Assembly: GCA_041485125.1 (NCBI GenBank)
Contig: JBGPIT010000053.1
Coordinates: forward strand, 1-18,354
DNA from: JBGPIT01 sp041485125
Lineage (GTDB): Bacteria > Desulfobacterota > Binatia > UTPRO1
Direction of reading: 5' to 3'
DNA: 18,354 nt
Made by a program: the position numbers and the translations under genes. Below the pieces are notes generated by a model that was not told the origin of the DNA, ran no database searches, and saw only the letters and a list, made by a program, of their open reading frames with translations. Shown piece after piece: positions 1 through 5,691 of this stretch. The stretch's first letter is position 1. Each line of letters begins with the position of its first letter.

Positions 1-341
1 AGATCGACGGCGATGATGCGGTGCCAGACCTCCGGATCGAGGTCGGGCGTGCGCGCGTACGCGCCGGTGCCGGCGTTGTTGAAGAGGACGTCGAGGCGGC
101 CGAAGCGGTCGACCGCCGCCTGCACGAGCGCCTCGACCTGCACGCGTTCGGCGACGTCGACACGCTCGACGCCGACCTCGGCGGGCGCGAGCGCTCGTGC
201 CAGCGTCGCGAGGCCGTCCGCGTCGATGTCGCCGAGCATGAGCGCCGCACCCTCACGCGCGAAGCGCTCGGCGGCGGCCTTGCCGATCCCGGAGGCCGCG
301 CCGGTGACGAGCACGACCTTGCCGTCGAAGCGTCGATCCAT
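1..341 (-). CDS. Short-chain dehydrogenase/reductase (SDR), N-terminal part, cut by window edge
   Basis: The first 113 residues of a classical SDR are visible and the gene continues beyond base 1. Seen: the Rossmann glycine motif TGAASGIG at residues 13-20, an acidic residue after strand 2 (LGDID, Asp38 region), which in this family usually favours NAD(H) over NADP(H), and the NNAG motif at residues 88-91. The catalytic Tyr-x-x-x-Lys lies off the window, so activity cannot be checked. The ATG at 341 follows a GAGGG six bases upstream. That Shine-Dalgarno overlaps the stop codon of the secreted-protein gene, and only 9 bases separate the two genes, so they are probably co-transcribed. The substrate cannot be told from this part. 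Confidence 0.93.
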   Translation of the reverse strand, partial: MDRRFDGKVVLVTGAASGIGKAAAERFAREGAALMLGDIDADGLATLARALAPAEVGVERVDVAERVQVEALVQAAVDRFGRLDVLFNNAGTGAYARTPDLDPEVWHRIIAVD

Positions 342-350
342 GATGTGCCC

Positions 351-740
351 TCAGGGCAGGAAGAAGCTTCCCTTGAGCTGCACCCGCCCGATGTTCTGCC
401 ACGCCGAGAGCCCGGTCGTGCAGCGCTCCGGGGCGCAGCGTTCCTGGAGGTAGCATTCCCAGACGAAGGTCGCATTGGCGACGTCACTGGCGTCGCCGGT
501 CGCTTCGACCGCGTCGCACCAGAAGAAGAGCGGATTGTCGCCCGGTCGGAAGATGCTGCCGGTCAGGTTGCCCTGCGCGTGCGAGGTCACGTCGGTGTTG
601 AGCGCAATGGCCCAGCGCGCGTCACCGACGTCCTTGTTGGCGAGAATCGCGCTCGCATCGGGTGCCAATCGCACACCATCGGCCGCCTGCGCGAACGCCG
701 GAAGCACGAGCACCGCCGCAACTACCAACCACTTCGCCAT
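351..740 (-). CDS. Small secreted protein of unknown function (129 aa)
   Basis: I do not recognise a family. The N-terminus is a clear Sec signal peptide: a short basic start (MAK), a hydrophobic core and an AQA-AD cleavage site near residue 19. The mature part is about 110 residues and has four cysteines (FWCDA, WECYL, RCAPERC), consistent with two disulfides in an exported protein. The start is taken at the ATG at 740, because AGGAGG lies four bases upstream. A GTG directly before it would be too close to that site. The gene sits between a response regulator and an SDR on the same strand, 9 bases before the SDR, so it is likely in an operon with the latter. Confidence 0.75.
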   Translation of the reverse strand: MAKWLVVAAVLVLPAFAQAADGVRLAPDASAILANKDVGDARWAIALNTDVTSHAQGNLTGSIFRPGDNPLFFWCDAVEATGDASDVANATFVWECYLQERCAPERCTTGLSAWQNIGRVQLKGSFFLP

Positions 741-780
741 CACCCCTCCTCTCGATGCGCCCGGTGCGCCTCAGGGGCCG

Positions 781-799
781 GCGTCGTGCCGGCCGACGC
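781..799. terminator. Short GC hairpin between response regulator and secreted protein
   Basis: A perfect 6-bp stem (GCGTCG/CGACGC) encloses a 7-base loop in the 129-base gap between genes 741-869. It has no T-run on either strand. It may separate the response-regulator transcript from the following genes, but the evidence is the hairpin alone. Confidence 0.25.
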
Positions 800-869
800 G
801 CGGAGCGTACGCAAGCATGCCGGCAAGCGCAACGCTGGCGTGAGCGCGGAGCGGTCGTCACCGACGGCG

Positions 870-1520
870 CTACTGGACCAGACCCTTTCGCACCGCGAAG
901 CGGACGATCTCGGCCGTGTTGTGCACGTCGAGCTTCTCCATGACGTGCTTGCGGTGGGTGTCGACGGTGTTGACGCTGAGCGAGAGAATCCCCGCGATCT
1001 CCGCCTTGGTCTTGCCTTCGGCGGTGAGCTGCAGCACCTCGCGCTCACGGCCCGTCAGTCGGAGCAGCGGATCCTTCAAGAGATTCCGCTTCGACTTGTC
1101 CGTGAACGGCGCGACGATCCGCTCGAGCACCGACGTCGTGAAGTACGCGCCGCCGCGGGCGACGGCCTTGATCGCCTCGAGCAGCTCCGCGTCGTCCGAA
1201 TCCTTGAGCAGATACCCCTTCGCTCCGGCCTCGAGCGCGTGGCGGAGGTACACGTCGTCCGAGTGCATCGAGAGGATGCACACGTGCACGTTCGGGAGAT
1301 CGGCGGTGATCTCACGCGTCGCCTCGATCCCGTTCTGTCCGGGCAGCCCGATGTCCATCAACACGACCTGCGGCACGAGCCGTCGGGCCGTCTCCACCGC
1401 CGTCCTCCCGTCGCCTGCCTCACCGACGATGACGATCTCGGGGTCGGCCTCGAGAATCCGCCGCAGCCCCTGGCGCACCACCGTGTGGTCCTCGACCAAC
1501 ATCACCCGTATGGTTTCCAC
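870..1520 (-). CDS. NarL/FixJ-family response regulator, LuxR-type HTH (216 aa)
   Basis: A two-component response regulator that would bind DNA once phosphorylated. Seen: an N-terminal receiver domain (about residues 4-120) with acidic pair Glu10-Asp11, phospho-acceptor Asp56 in VLMDIGLPG, Ser84 and Lys106. A linker follows, then a LuxR/GerE helix-turn-helix (about 154-212) with the signature LTGREREVLQL and the recognition-helix region SVNTVDTHRKHVMEKL. All key residues are present and the length is normal for the family. The start is a GTG at 1520; no upstream alternative looks better and the Shine-Dalgarno is weak. No histidine kinase lies within the window, so it is an orphan here. Target genes are unknown; the 517-base region upstream is a possible site of action. 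Confidence 0.95.
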   Translation of the reverse strand: METIRVMLVEDHTVVRQGLRRILEADPEIVIVGEAGDGRTAVETARRLVPQVVLMDIGLPGQNGIEATREITADLPNVHVCILSMHSDDVYLRHALEAGAKGYLLKDSDDAELLEAIKAVARGGAYFTTSVLERIVAPFTDKSKRNLLKDPLLRLTGREREVLQLTAEGKTKAEIAGILSLSVNTVDTHRKHVMEKLDVHNTAEIVRFAVRKGLVQ

Positions 1521-1723
1521 GCCGATAGGTTTCCCGAGCGCGGCTCAGCCTACAATCCCATCCACCGGGGAACCCCCGACCGAAAGACGGGGAGATCCGA
1601 GCGCCGCGAACCGGGCGGGCTGCTCACGGCACAGCGCGGCAATCGGTTGCAAATTATCTGCGCCAATCCGGTGCAACTGGGCGTGTCAGCACGCTTCTGA
1701 AGCTATCTGACATGCGATTTTAC

Positions 1724-1753
1724 TTGACGCTCGGAGCCCCACTTAAGTATCTG
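1724..1753 (+). promoter_or_regulatory. Possible sigma-70-like promoter for the secreted protein gene
   Basis: TTGACG at 1724-1729 matches the -35 consensus in five of six positions. TATCTG at 1748-1753 is a poorer -10 box, and the spacer is 18 bases. It would give a leader of about 280 bases before the ATG at 2038. Inference from sequence only. Confidence 0.25.
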
Positions 1754-1864
1754 ATGATCTCCGGCGGCGCATGGCCCTCTAACCTCCTTCGCAGCGCCGT
1801 TTCCGCAGGTCCTCCTCCCCTCCGGCCGCCGGAAAACGCAGTTCGATTCTTGTGCTCCACCTAT

Positions 1865-1904
1865 GTACCGGTGGGCGGCCGAATCCGTCGTACCGGTGGA
1901 CGGC
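1865..1904. repeat. Pair of 15-base direct repeats, 25-base period
   Basis: GTACCGGTGGGCGGC (1865-1879) and GTACCGGTGGACGGC (1890-1904) match at 14 of 15 positions. Each contains the palindrome ACCGGT. They sit about 135-175 bases upstream of the secreted-protein start. The spacing (25 bases, between two and two and a half helical turns) could suit a dimeric regulator, but no binding protein is known. Confidence 0.5.
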
Positions 1905-2037
1905 GCGCCGAACTCCATCCGCAGCGGACGGGGCGTCGTGAGGAGAGGAAGCGGAAAGGAGGCCGCACTTCATTTTGGACCCGTTGGTCATCCACCATCA
2001 GCCGATCAAACACGCACATGGAACGGGGGGAATCACC

Positions 2038-3072
2038 ATGAGAGGCGCTAGGGTGCTACTGATTTCGGCTTCCATCCTTCTGAGCGGCACGTTCGCACAC
2101 GCCACCACCATCACGAACTGCGGCAGTCCGCCGTTCACGACCGTGAACGGAAAGACGGTGCTCAACGCGCCCGGACAGGACGTGATCATACAGTGCGCAT
2201 TGATGAATCTGCCGGGAACGGAGCGCGTCGAGGTGATCGCCGGTTCGATCACGATCGATGGTCCGAACGGCGGCTCAGTCAGCGCGAGCGGCAAGGGGCT
2301 CGCGATCAATCTGCAGGCGACCGGCACGATCACGATCAAGGACGCGACCGTCACCGCCGCGAACAGCAACGGCGACGCGATCATCCAGGCCGGCGGCAAC
2401 ATCGTCGTATTCGGCAGTCAGCTCCAGGCCGGCGAGGCGCTGCGCGTCGAGTGTACCGGCTCCGGCTGCACGGTGAACTTCAACGGCACGCACGCCGACG
2501 CGAACCAGCTCCGCATCATCGGCGTCGGCGACGTCAACATCACACCCGGATCGGTCATCACGTCGCACGGACCGCGCGACCTCATCTTCATCAAATCGCT
2601 CGACGGTGACGTGAGCCTCGGCGGGGGCAGTACCAACCCCGGCGATCTCTGCTGCGAGGATCTGGAGAAGCTCTGCCTACCAAAGCCTGGACCAAACTGC
2701 CCGCTGCCGTTGCAGCTCAACCAGAAGAACCTCGCGATGGTCTGCAACGCCTGCGAGCGGGTTCCGGTCATCATCCGCACCGGCCCGGAAGGCAGCTTGG
2801 TTATCACGGCGGCGCAAGGGAAGGTCGATCTCACCAACGTCCAGGCGAAGGTGGGAACGGACATCACGATCACGGCGCTCGAAGACGTCATCTTCACGGG
2901 AGCCAAGATCGAAAACTGCGGACCGAAGCGCGGCAAGTTCACGGTGTCGGGTGCGACGTGCGTCGTCTCCGGCGCGATCTTGCTGGACGACGATCCGGAA
3001 GCGAAGCCGACGCTCACGTGCACGTTGAGCGGCGTGCCGATCACGATCGGCACCTGCTCGTCGCAACCGTAG
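2038..3072 (+). CDS. Secreted Cys-rich beta-rich (possible beta-solenoid) protein, unknown function (344 aa)
   Basis: I do not recognise a named family. Residues 1-22 form a Sec signal peptide ending AHA-TT. From about residue 60 to 195 the protein is a run of short alternating hydrophobic/polar strands separated by Gly/Asn/Asp turns (GSITIDG, GTITIKDATV, NIVVFGSQL, GVGDVNITPGSVI, DGDVSLGGG), which looks like a right-handed parallel beta-helix. The pattern returns at about 243-315. A Cys-rich insert at 205-239 (CC, C, C, C-x2-C) interrupts it. There are 14 cysteines, an even number, fitting disulfides in an exported protein. The ATG at 2038 is preferred over the in-frame upstream start at 1975 because the signal peptide begins there and a G-run lies seven bases upstream. 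It stands alone, ending at a strong hairpin. A surface or extracellular structural role is a guess. Confidence 0.85.
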   Translation: MRGARVLLISASILLSGTFAHATTITNCGSPPFTTVNGKTVLNAPGQDVIIQCALMNLPGTERVEVIAGSITIDGPNGGSVSASGKGLAINLQATGTITIKDATVTAANSNGDAIIQAGGNIVVFGSQLQAGEALRVECTGSGCTVNFNGTHADANQLRIIGVGDVNITPGSVITSHGPRDLIFIKSLDGDVSLGGGSTNPGDLCCEDLEKLCLPKPGPNCPLPLQLNQKNLAMVCNACERVPVIIRTGPEGSLVITAAQGKVDLTNVQAKVGTDITITALEDVIFTGAKIENCGPKRGKFTVSGATCVVSGAILLDDDPEAKPTLTCTLSGVPITIGTCSSQP

Positions 3073-3087
3073 TGGAAGTCTGAGAAA

Positions 3088-3135
3088 CGCCGAGTGCGCG
3101 CCGCGGCGGTCGACACCGCGGCCGCGCACTCGGCG
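3088..3135. terminator. Long GC hairpin between convergent genes
   Basis: The arms 3088-3106 and 3116-3135 pair perfectly over 19 bp apart from one bulged G, around a 9-base loop. A smaller palindrome (TGATCG-AA-CGATCA) follows at 3139-3152. The hairpin lies 15 bases after the stop of the secreted protein and 28 bases beyond the end of the convergent 67-residue gene, so it probably serves both. There is no T-run on the plus side. Confidence 0.65.
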
Positions 3136-3163
3136 GCATGATCGAACGATCACACCGCGGCGA

Positions 3164-3367
3164 TCAGCAGCCGCACTGGAACTGCTCCTCGAGCATGTCG
3201 TTGCCGCGCATCTCCTCGATCACGCGGCGCACTTCCGACGGCCCGAACTCCGACAGCGTTTGGACGAGCATCGGCATCGCCATACCGTCGGGCGCATTGT
3301 GAAGCTCACGCATGACGTGCCAGGTGATGCGATCCTCGAGGCTCTTGAACTCGAGCCGCGTCGGCAT
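3164..3367 (-). CDS. Small helical protein with CGC C-terminus, unknown function (67 aa)
   Basis: Not recognised. The protein is charged and mostly helical, with the pattern of a small winged-helix or helix-turn-helix fold (SLEDRITWHVMREL, MLVQTLSEFGPSEVRRVIEEM). It ends in EEQFQCGC with two cysteines near the C-terminus and none elsewhere. The ATG at 3367 is chosen because GGGAG lies five bases upstream. An in-frame ATG at 3436 would add 23 Ala-rich residues but has no ribosome binding site, and one at 3403 has GAGGAG touching it. The chosen Shine-Dalgarno lies inside a hairpin (3373-3393). The Cys pair could bind metal or form a redox disulfide; this is not shown. Convergent with the secreted beta-rich protein. 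Confidence 0.6.
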   Translation of the reverse strand: MPTRLEFKSLEDRITWHVMRELHNAPDGMAMPMLVQTLSEFGPSEVRRVIEEMRGNDMLEEQFQCGC

Positions 3368-3372
3368 GGCGT

Positions 3373-3393
3373 CTCCCGCAGCTGCCGCGGGAG
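3373..3393 (-). promoter_or_regulatory. Hairpin enclosing the Shine-Dalgarno of the 67-aa gene
   Basis: On the minus strand CTCCCGC (3393-3387) and GCGGGAG (3379-3373) form a perfect 7-bp stem with a 7-base loop. The GGGAG that would bind the ribosome is in the 3' arm, five bases before the ATG at 3367. Such a stem would hold translation off until opened, as in a thermosensor or protein-regulated leader. If the gene really starts upstream at 3436 or 3403, the hairpin is coding sequence and this reading fails. Confidence 0.35.
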
Positions 3394-3604
3394 CAACGAA
3401 CATCTCCTCGATGGCTGTGGATGCGCATGTCTTCATGGGAGACCGAAATGAGCAAGCTTCGTGCCGACTTGTTGCAGGCGACGGGTGTCGAAAATTCGGC
3501 AGCTTTTGCGAGCCGGGCCGCCGGTCATGCCAGAAAGTAGTCGGTCCCGTAGACAAAGAGTCTTCCGGCGGCAGGGCAGCGGCGGGGGAGGGCGAGGTAA
3601 TGGA

Positions 3605-3635
3605 CCACGCCGGTCGGCAGCGTCGACCGGCGTGG
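3605..3635 (-). terminator. Perfect 12-bp hairpin ending the membrane-protein operon
   Basis: CCACGCCGGTCG (3605-3616) and CGACCGGCGTGG (3624-3635) pair perfectly around a 7-base loop. The hairpin begins about 42 bases after the stop of the YtxH-like gene, the last of five minus-strand genes. It has no T-run, as is common for hairpins in this window. The rest of the gap 3368-3676 shows no gene. Confidence 0.65.
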
Positions 3636-3676
3636 GAAACGTCAGCGTGAGAGAGCGTAGACCGGCTTCGTGCGCG

Positions 3677-4015
3677 TCACGCCGTACGTACCGGCCGCGA
3701 GGCACCGGTGTCGTCGCGTTGCGGGGTCAGACCCTCGCGCAGACTCGAGACGCGCTCGCCCAGGTCTTCGCGGAGCTCGTCACCGGATTTCGGCGCGAAC
3801 AGCAACGCCAGGCCGGCGCCGACGAGCACGCCGACGGCGAACAACCCGAATCCGCCTAGCGCGTCGGTCGCACGCGAGCGAGTAGCGAGACCGAGGGCCT
3901 CGGCGATTTGATCGCGGCTCGGCAGGTTGTCGGTCAGATCCTTGGTCCGCAAGCTCTGCAGCGTGTCGACGAGGTCTTTCACGCGGAAATTCTCGGTGAG
4001 GTTTTTCATCGTCAT
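3677..4015 (-). CDS. YtxH-like single-pass membrane protein (112 aa)
   Basis: A small inner-membrane protein. Residues 54-74 are a Gly-rich hydrophobic helix (GLFAVGVLVGAGLALLFAPK), followed directly by the YtxH hallmark APKSGDELREDL (75-86) and a charged helical tail. YtxH proteins are widespread and often stress-linked, but have no defined biochemical role. The N-terminal 50 residues are amphipathic with repeated K-D-L-V/T-D elements (VKDLVDTLQS, TKDLTDNLPS). The start at 4015 is supported by a GGAAGG just upstream and by a 4-base ATGA overlap with the stop of the preceding gene, implying translational coupling. It is the last gene of the five-gene operon. Confidence 0.85.
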   Translation of the reverse strand: MTMKNLTENFRVKDLVDTLQSLRTKDLTDNLPSRDQIAEALGLATRSRATDALGGFGLFAVGVLVGAGLALLFAPKSGDELREDLGERVSSLREGLTPQRDDTGASRPVRTA

Positions 4016-4437
4016 CGTTCCTTCCCTGCCGCCGTCGAGGACGGCGGGCTGTGCTGCGCCGTGCCGGCGCCCAAAGCCGGGGCGAGCTGCTGAACCGCCA
4101 TGGTGAGCGCGATGCGGCTGCCCCAGCCGATGAGGAGGCCGGTGAGCCGCGACGGCAACCCGCCTCCGAGGACGTACCCAATGCCCGATGCCGCGGCGAG
4201 CGCGACGTAGGGACGCTGCTCCATTTGCTCGCGCAGGTACTCTTCGATCTCCTCGAATGCTTCCTCGACGGTGGAGGCCAGCGTCCGCGCCTCGTTCCAT
4301 ACCTCGCGGCCACGGTCCAAGATCTGCTTGCCATCGATCGCGCGCGCGCGGCCCGCCGCGCTACGCGCACCGCCCGACCGCTTGCCCCGATTGCCCTGGC
4401 TATTCTGGCCGCTGTCCTTCGCTTGCGTGTTTTCCAT
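4012..4437 (-). CDS. DUF883/ElaB-like small membrane protein (141 aa)
   Basis: Residues 1-35 are a low-complexity, basic, Gln/Gly/Ser-rich segment, probably disordered. Residues 38-74 form an acidic amphipathic helix or coiled coil (VEEAFEEIEEYLREQME). Then comes RPYVALAAASGIGYVLGGGL (75-94), a membrane helix of the kind that ends DUF883 proteins, and a second hydrophobic segment at 97-118. In E. coli, DUF883 proteins (YqjD, ElaB, YgaM) are membrane-anchored and bind ribosomes in stationary phase. The second segment and long tail here are unusual for that family, so the assignment is by pattern. A GGGAGG lies four bases before the ATG. It is 9 bases after the 73-residue gene and overlaps the YtxH-like gene. 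Confidence 0.8.
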   Translation of the reverse strand: MENTQAKDSGQNSQGNRGKRSGGARSAAGRARAIDGKQILDRGREVWNEARTLASTVEEAFEEIEEYLREQMEQRPYVALAAASGIGYVLGGGLPSRLTGLLIGWGSRIALTMAVQQLAPALGAGTAQHSPPSSTAAGKER

Positions 4438-4446
4438 CTCGCCTCC

Positions 4447-4668
4447 CTAGAGTCGCGACATCAGCCGGCCCACCAGGTAGCCGGTGAGAAGCGCGCCGCC
4501 GAGCAGCAGGAACGGACGCTCCCGGGCGATCCTGCGCGTGCGCTGATCCAGCGAGGCGAGCTCGGAGCGCGCGCCCGCGATCCGCCCGCCCAGCGGCGTC
4601 GCACCCTGCTGGCGGCTCCGCGGCCCGCTTCCCGCGCTTTCGCTTCGTGCTGTCGTCGATTCCGGCAT
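4447..4668 (-). CDS. Small tail-anchored membrane protein, DUF883-like tail (73 aa)
   Basis: The protein is short: a Ser/Gly/Arg-rich N-terminus (1-28), a charged helix (29-50, ending RTRRIARE) and one membrane helix, RPFLLLGGALLTGYLVGRLM (51-70), at the very C-terminus. The RP-x10-GY spacing equals that in the 141-residue neighbour. The ATG at 4668 has an AGGGG about seven bases upstream; the longer open frame has no such site. It lies 28 bases after the 66-residue gene and 9 bases before the 141-residue gene. No enzymatic motif is present. A membrane anchor or regulator role is inferred from architecture. Confidence 0.75.
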   Translation of the reverse strand: MPESTTARSESAGSGPRSRQQGATPLGGRIAGARSELASLDQRTRRIARERPFLLLGGALLTGYLVGRLMSRL

Positions 4669-4696
4669 GCTCACCCCTTTCCTCTGCTCGCGACGG

Positions 4697-4897
4697 TCAA
4701 TCGCCGGTCGCAAGCCACAGTCCGATCGTGAAGGCCCCGACCAACCAGGGCGCGGGCCGTCGCGCGATCCGCTCTTCGATCGTCCGTCGTGGACTCGCTG
4801 CGGCGCGCAGGTCGCGCAGGGCCTCATGCAACGCCGCCTCCTCGCGGGCGATCGACCTCCGCAAGCGCGCGCGGCGGTCGTCGGGCAGGACGCTCAC
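4697..4897 (-). CDS. Small membrane protein, DUF883/DUF3618/YqjK-like (66 aa)
   Basis: A charged helical N-terminal half (RRARLRRSIAREEAALHEAL, continuing to about residue 45) is followed by one C-terminal hydrophobic segment, RPAPWLVGAFTIGLWLATG (47-65). The start is a GTG at 4897 that overlaps the stop of the holin-like gene as GTGA, which supports both the start and translational coupling. The layout fits the short partner found beside holin-like genes (YqjK or DUF3618 type) in other bacteria, but the sequence is too short for a firm family call. Confidence 0.7.
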   Translation of the reverse strand: MSVLPDDRRARLRRSIAREEAALHEALRDLRAAASPRRTIEERIARRPAPWLVGAFTIGLWLATGD

Positions 4898-5268
4898 TGG
4901 CGTTCCTCACGCCGCGGCGACGAGCTCGAGTCGCGCAGACCATAGGCGACCAGCGCGCCGCCACCGATCGCGTGGACGAGTGCCACGATCAGGATGCCGG
5001 TCTCGGTCGGCAGCCCCGCGTTGTCGCGCAATGCCACGACCATGCACGCCATCAGCGCGAGCCAGCCGGTGAACGCGAGCGTTCCGCCGACCATGACGAA
5101 CATCGCCGCACGCAGCGCGCGCGCGATCGCGTCTTGCGCCTCGAGCCGGGCGAGATCGATGCGCTCGATCAGCAAGCGCTGGCCGGTCTCGACCATTCGC
5201 TCGACCGAGCCGACGACCGAAGGCTGCTCGAGGCTCCGTTGCTCGTCCATCGCAGTGACCATAAGCAT
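4894..5268 (-). CDS. Phage-holin-superfamily (DUF1469/YqjE-like) membrane protein (124 aa)
   Basis: An amphipathic helix (about 20-52, SVERMVETGQRLLIERIDLA) precedes two membrane helices at about 56-80 and 90-111, joined by a short loop, and a polar charged tail. This is the usual plan of the chromosomal 'phage holin family' proteins such as E. coli YqjE. These are not tied to prophage; no phage gene is nearby. The start is uncertain: ATGs at 5268, 5262 and 5250 are all in frame and none has a strong ribosome binding site. First gene of a five-gene operon with a GTGA overlap to the next. The open frame continues upstream to 5664, but that extension is Arg-rich and not convincing. Confidence 0.82.
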   Translation of the reverse strand: MLMVTAMDEQRSLEQPSVVGSVERMVETGQRLLIERIDLARLEAQDAIARALRAAMFVMVGGTLAFTGWLALMACMVVALRDNAGLPTETGILIVALVHAIGGGALVAYGLRDSSSSPRREERQ

Positions 5269-5691
5269 GGAGGGAACCGATGGCACGCCAGCAATCGATG
5301 CGCCAAGGCCGCATGCGCGTGCCTGCGTTCGTCGCCGGCGCAGCGTGACGTCCTCAAACGCCGGAATCCTCTGGCAATCGACGGGCAATGCAGCGGGCGT
5401 CGGGACGTCGCGCTCGATCTCGACGAGAAACGCACGCGGAAAGGTGTACCTTTTTCCGCCGGAGGTGCACGTCTTACAAGCTGCGCGCGGCGAGCTCCGG
5501 CTTCGTCGACGACACCGTTCGTCGATTGCCATTTCGAACGTCGCCGCGTCGAACAACGTCGTGCCGACATCGCCTCCGGCGACCTGACCGACGCCGAGAA
5601 CGCGGCGGCGCGCGCACCGACGACCGCGCCGCCAGTGATGGCGCCTTTCACGGCTTTCCGCCATCCGCTACATTCGACGGCGGGTCAGCGC
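5269..5691. other. Divergent intergenic region, membrane operon / phosphofructokinase
   Basis: No gene can be supported in these 423 bases. It holds two notable hairpins. At 5437-5458 an A/T-cored one reads GCGGAAAGGT-GT-ACCTTTTTCCGC, pairing with a two-base bulge. At 5604-5633 there is a perfect 9-bp GC stem (GGCGGCGCG/CGCGCCGCC) with a 12-base loop, about 58 bases before the phosphofructokinase ATG. A TACATT at 5669-5674 is a candidate -10 box for that gene, with no good -35. Open frames cross the region on both strands but none shows recognisable protein features. Confidence 0.5.

Larger units (their letters stand above)
1521..2037. other. Long intergenic region between divergent response regulator and secreted-protein gene
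   Basis: This 517-base stretch has no convincing gene; its open frames look like chance. It is somewhat AT-richer than its surroundings around 1645-1755. It holds a possible plus-strand promoter (1724-1753), a GATAAT-like hexamer on the minus strand near 1654-1659 without a good -35 box, a small hairpin near 1567-1578, and a 15-base repeat pair (1865-1904). It must carry the control regions of both flanking genes. Confidence 0.7.

Noticed and set aside
21..1700. 559-residue plus-strand open frame
   Set aside because: It lies antisense to the SDR, secreted protein and response regulator, which have clear motifs. The product is Arg/Asp-rich with no domain.
1836..1862. GTTCGATTC followed by GTGCTCCACC, resembling a tRNA 3' end or an integration site
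   Set aside because: The bases around the putative T-loop do not pair, no matching 5' acceptor arm (GGAGCAC) is found upstream, and there is no integrase nearby.
4894..5268. Holin-like gene as evidence of a prophage
   Set aside because: No lysis, capsid, portal or integrase gene is nearby; chromosomal YqjE-type proteins share this fold and context.
5269..5664. N-terminal extension of the holin-like frame
   Set aside because: The extension is Arg-rich, lacks a plausible ribosome binding site and has no recognised domain; kept only as a low-probability option.
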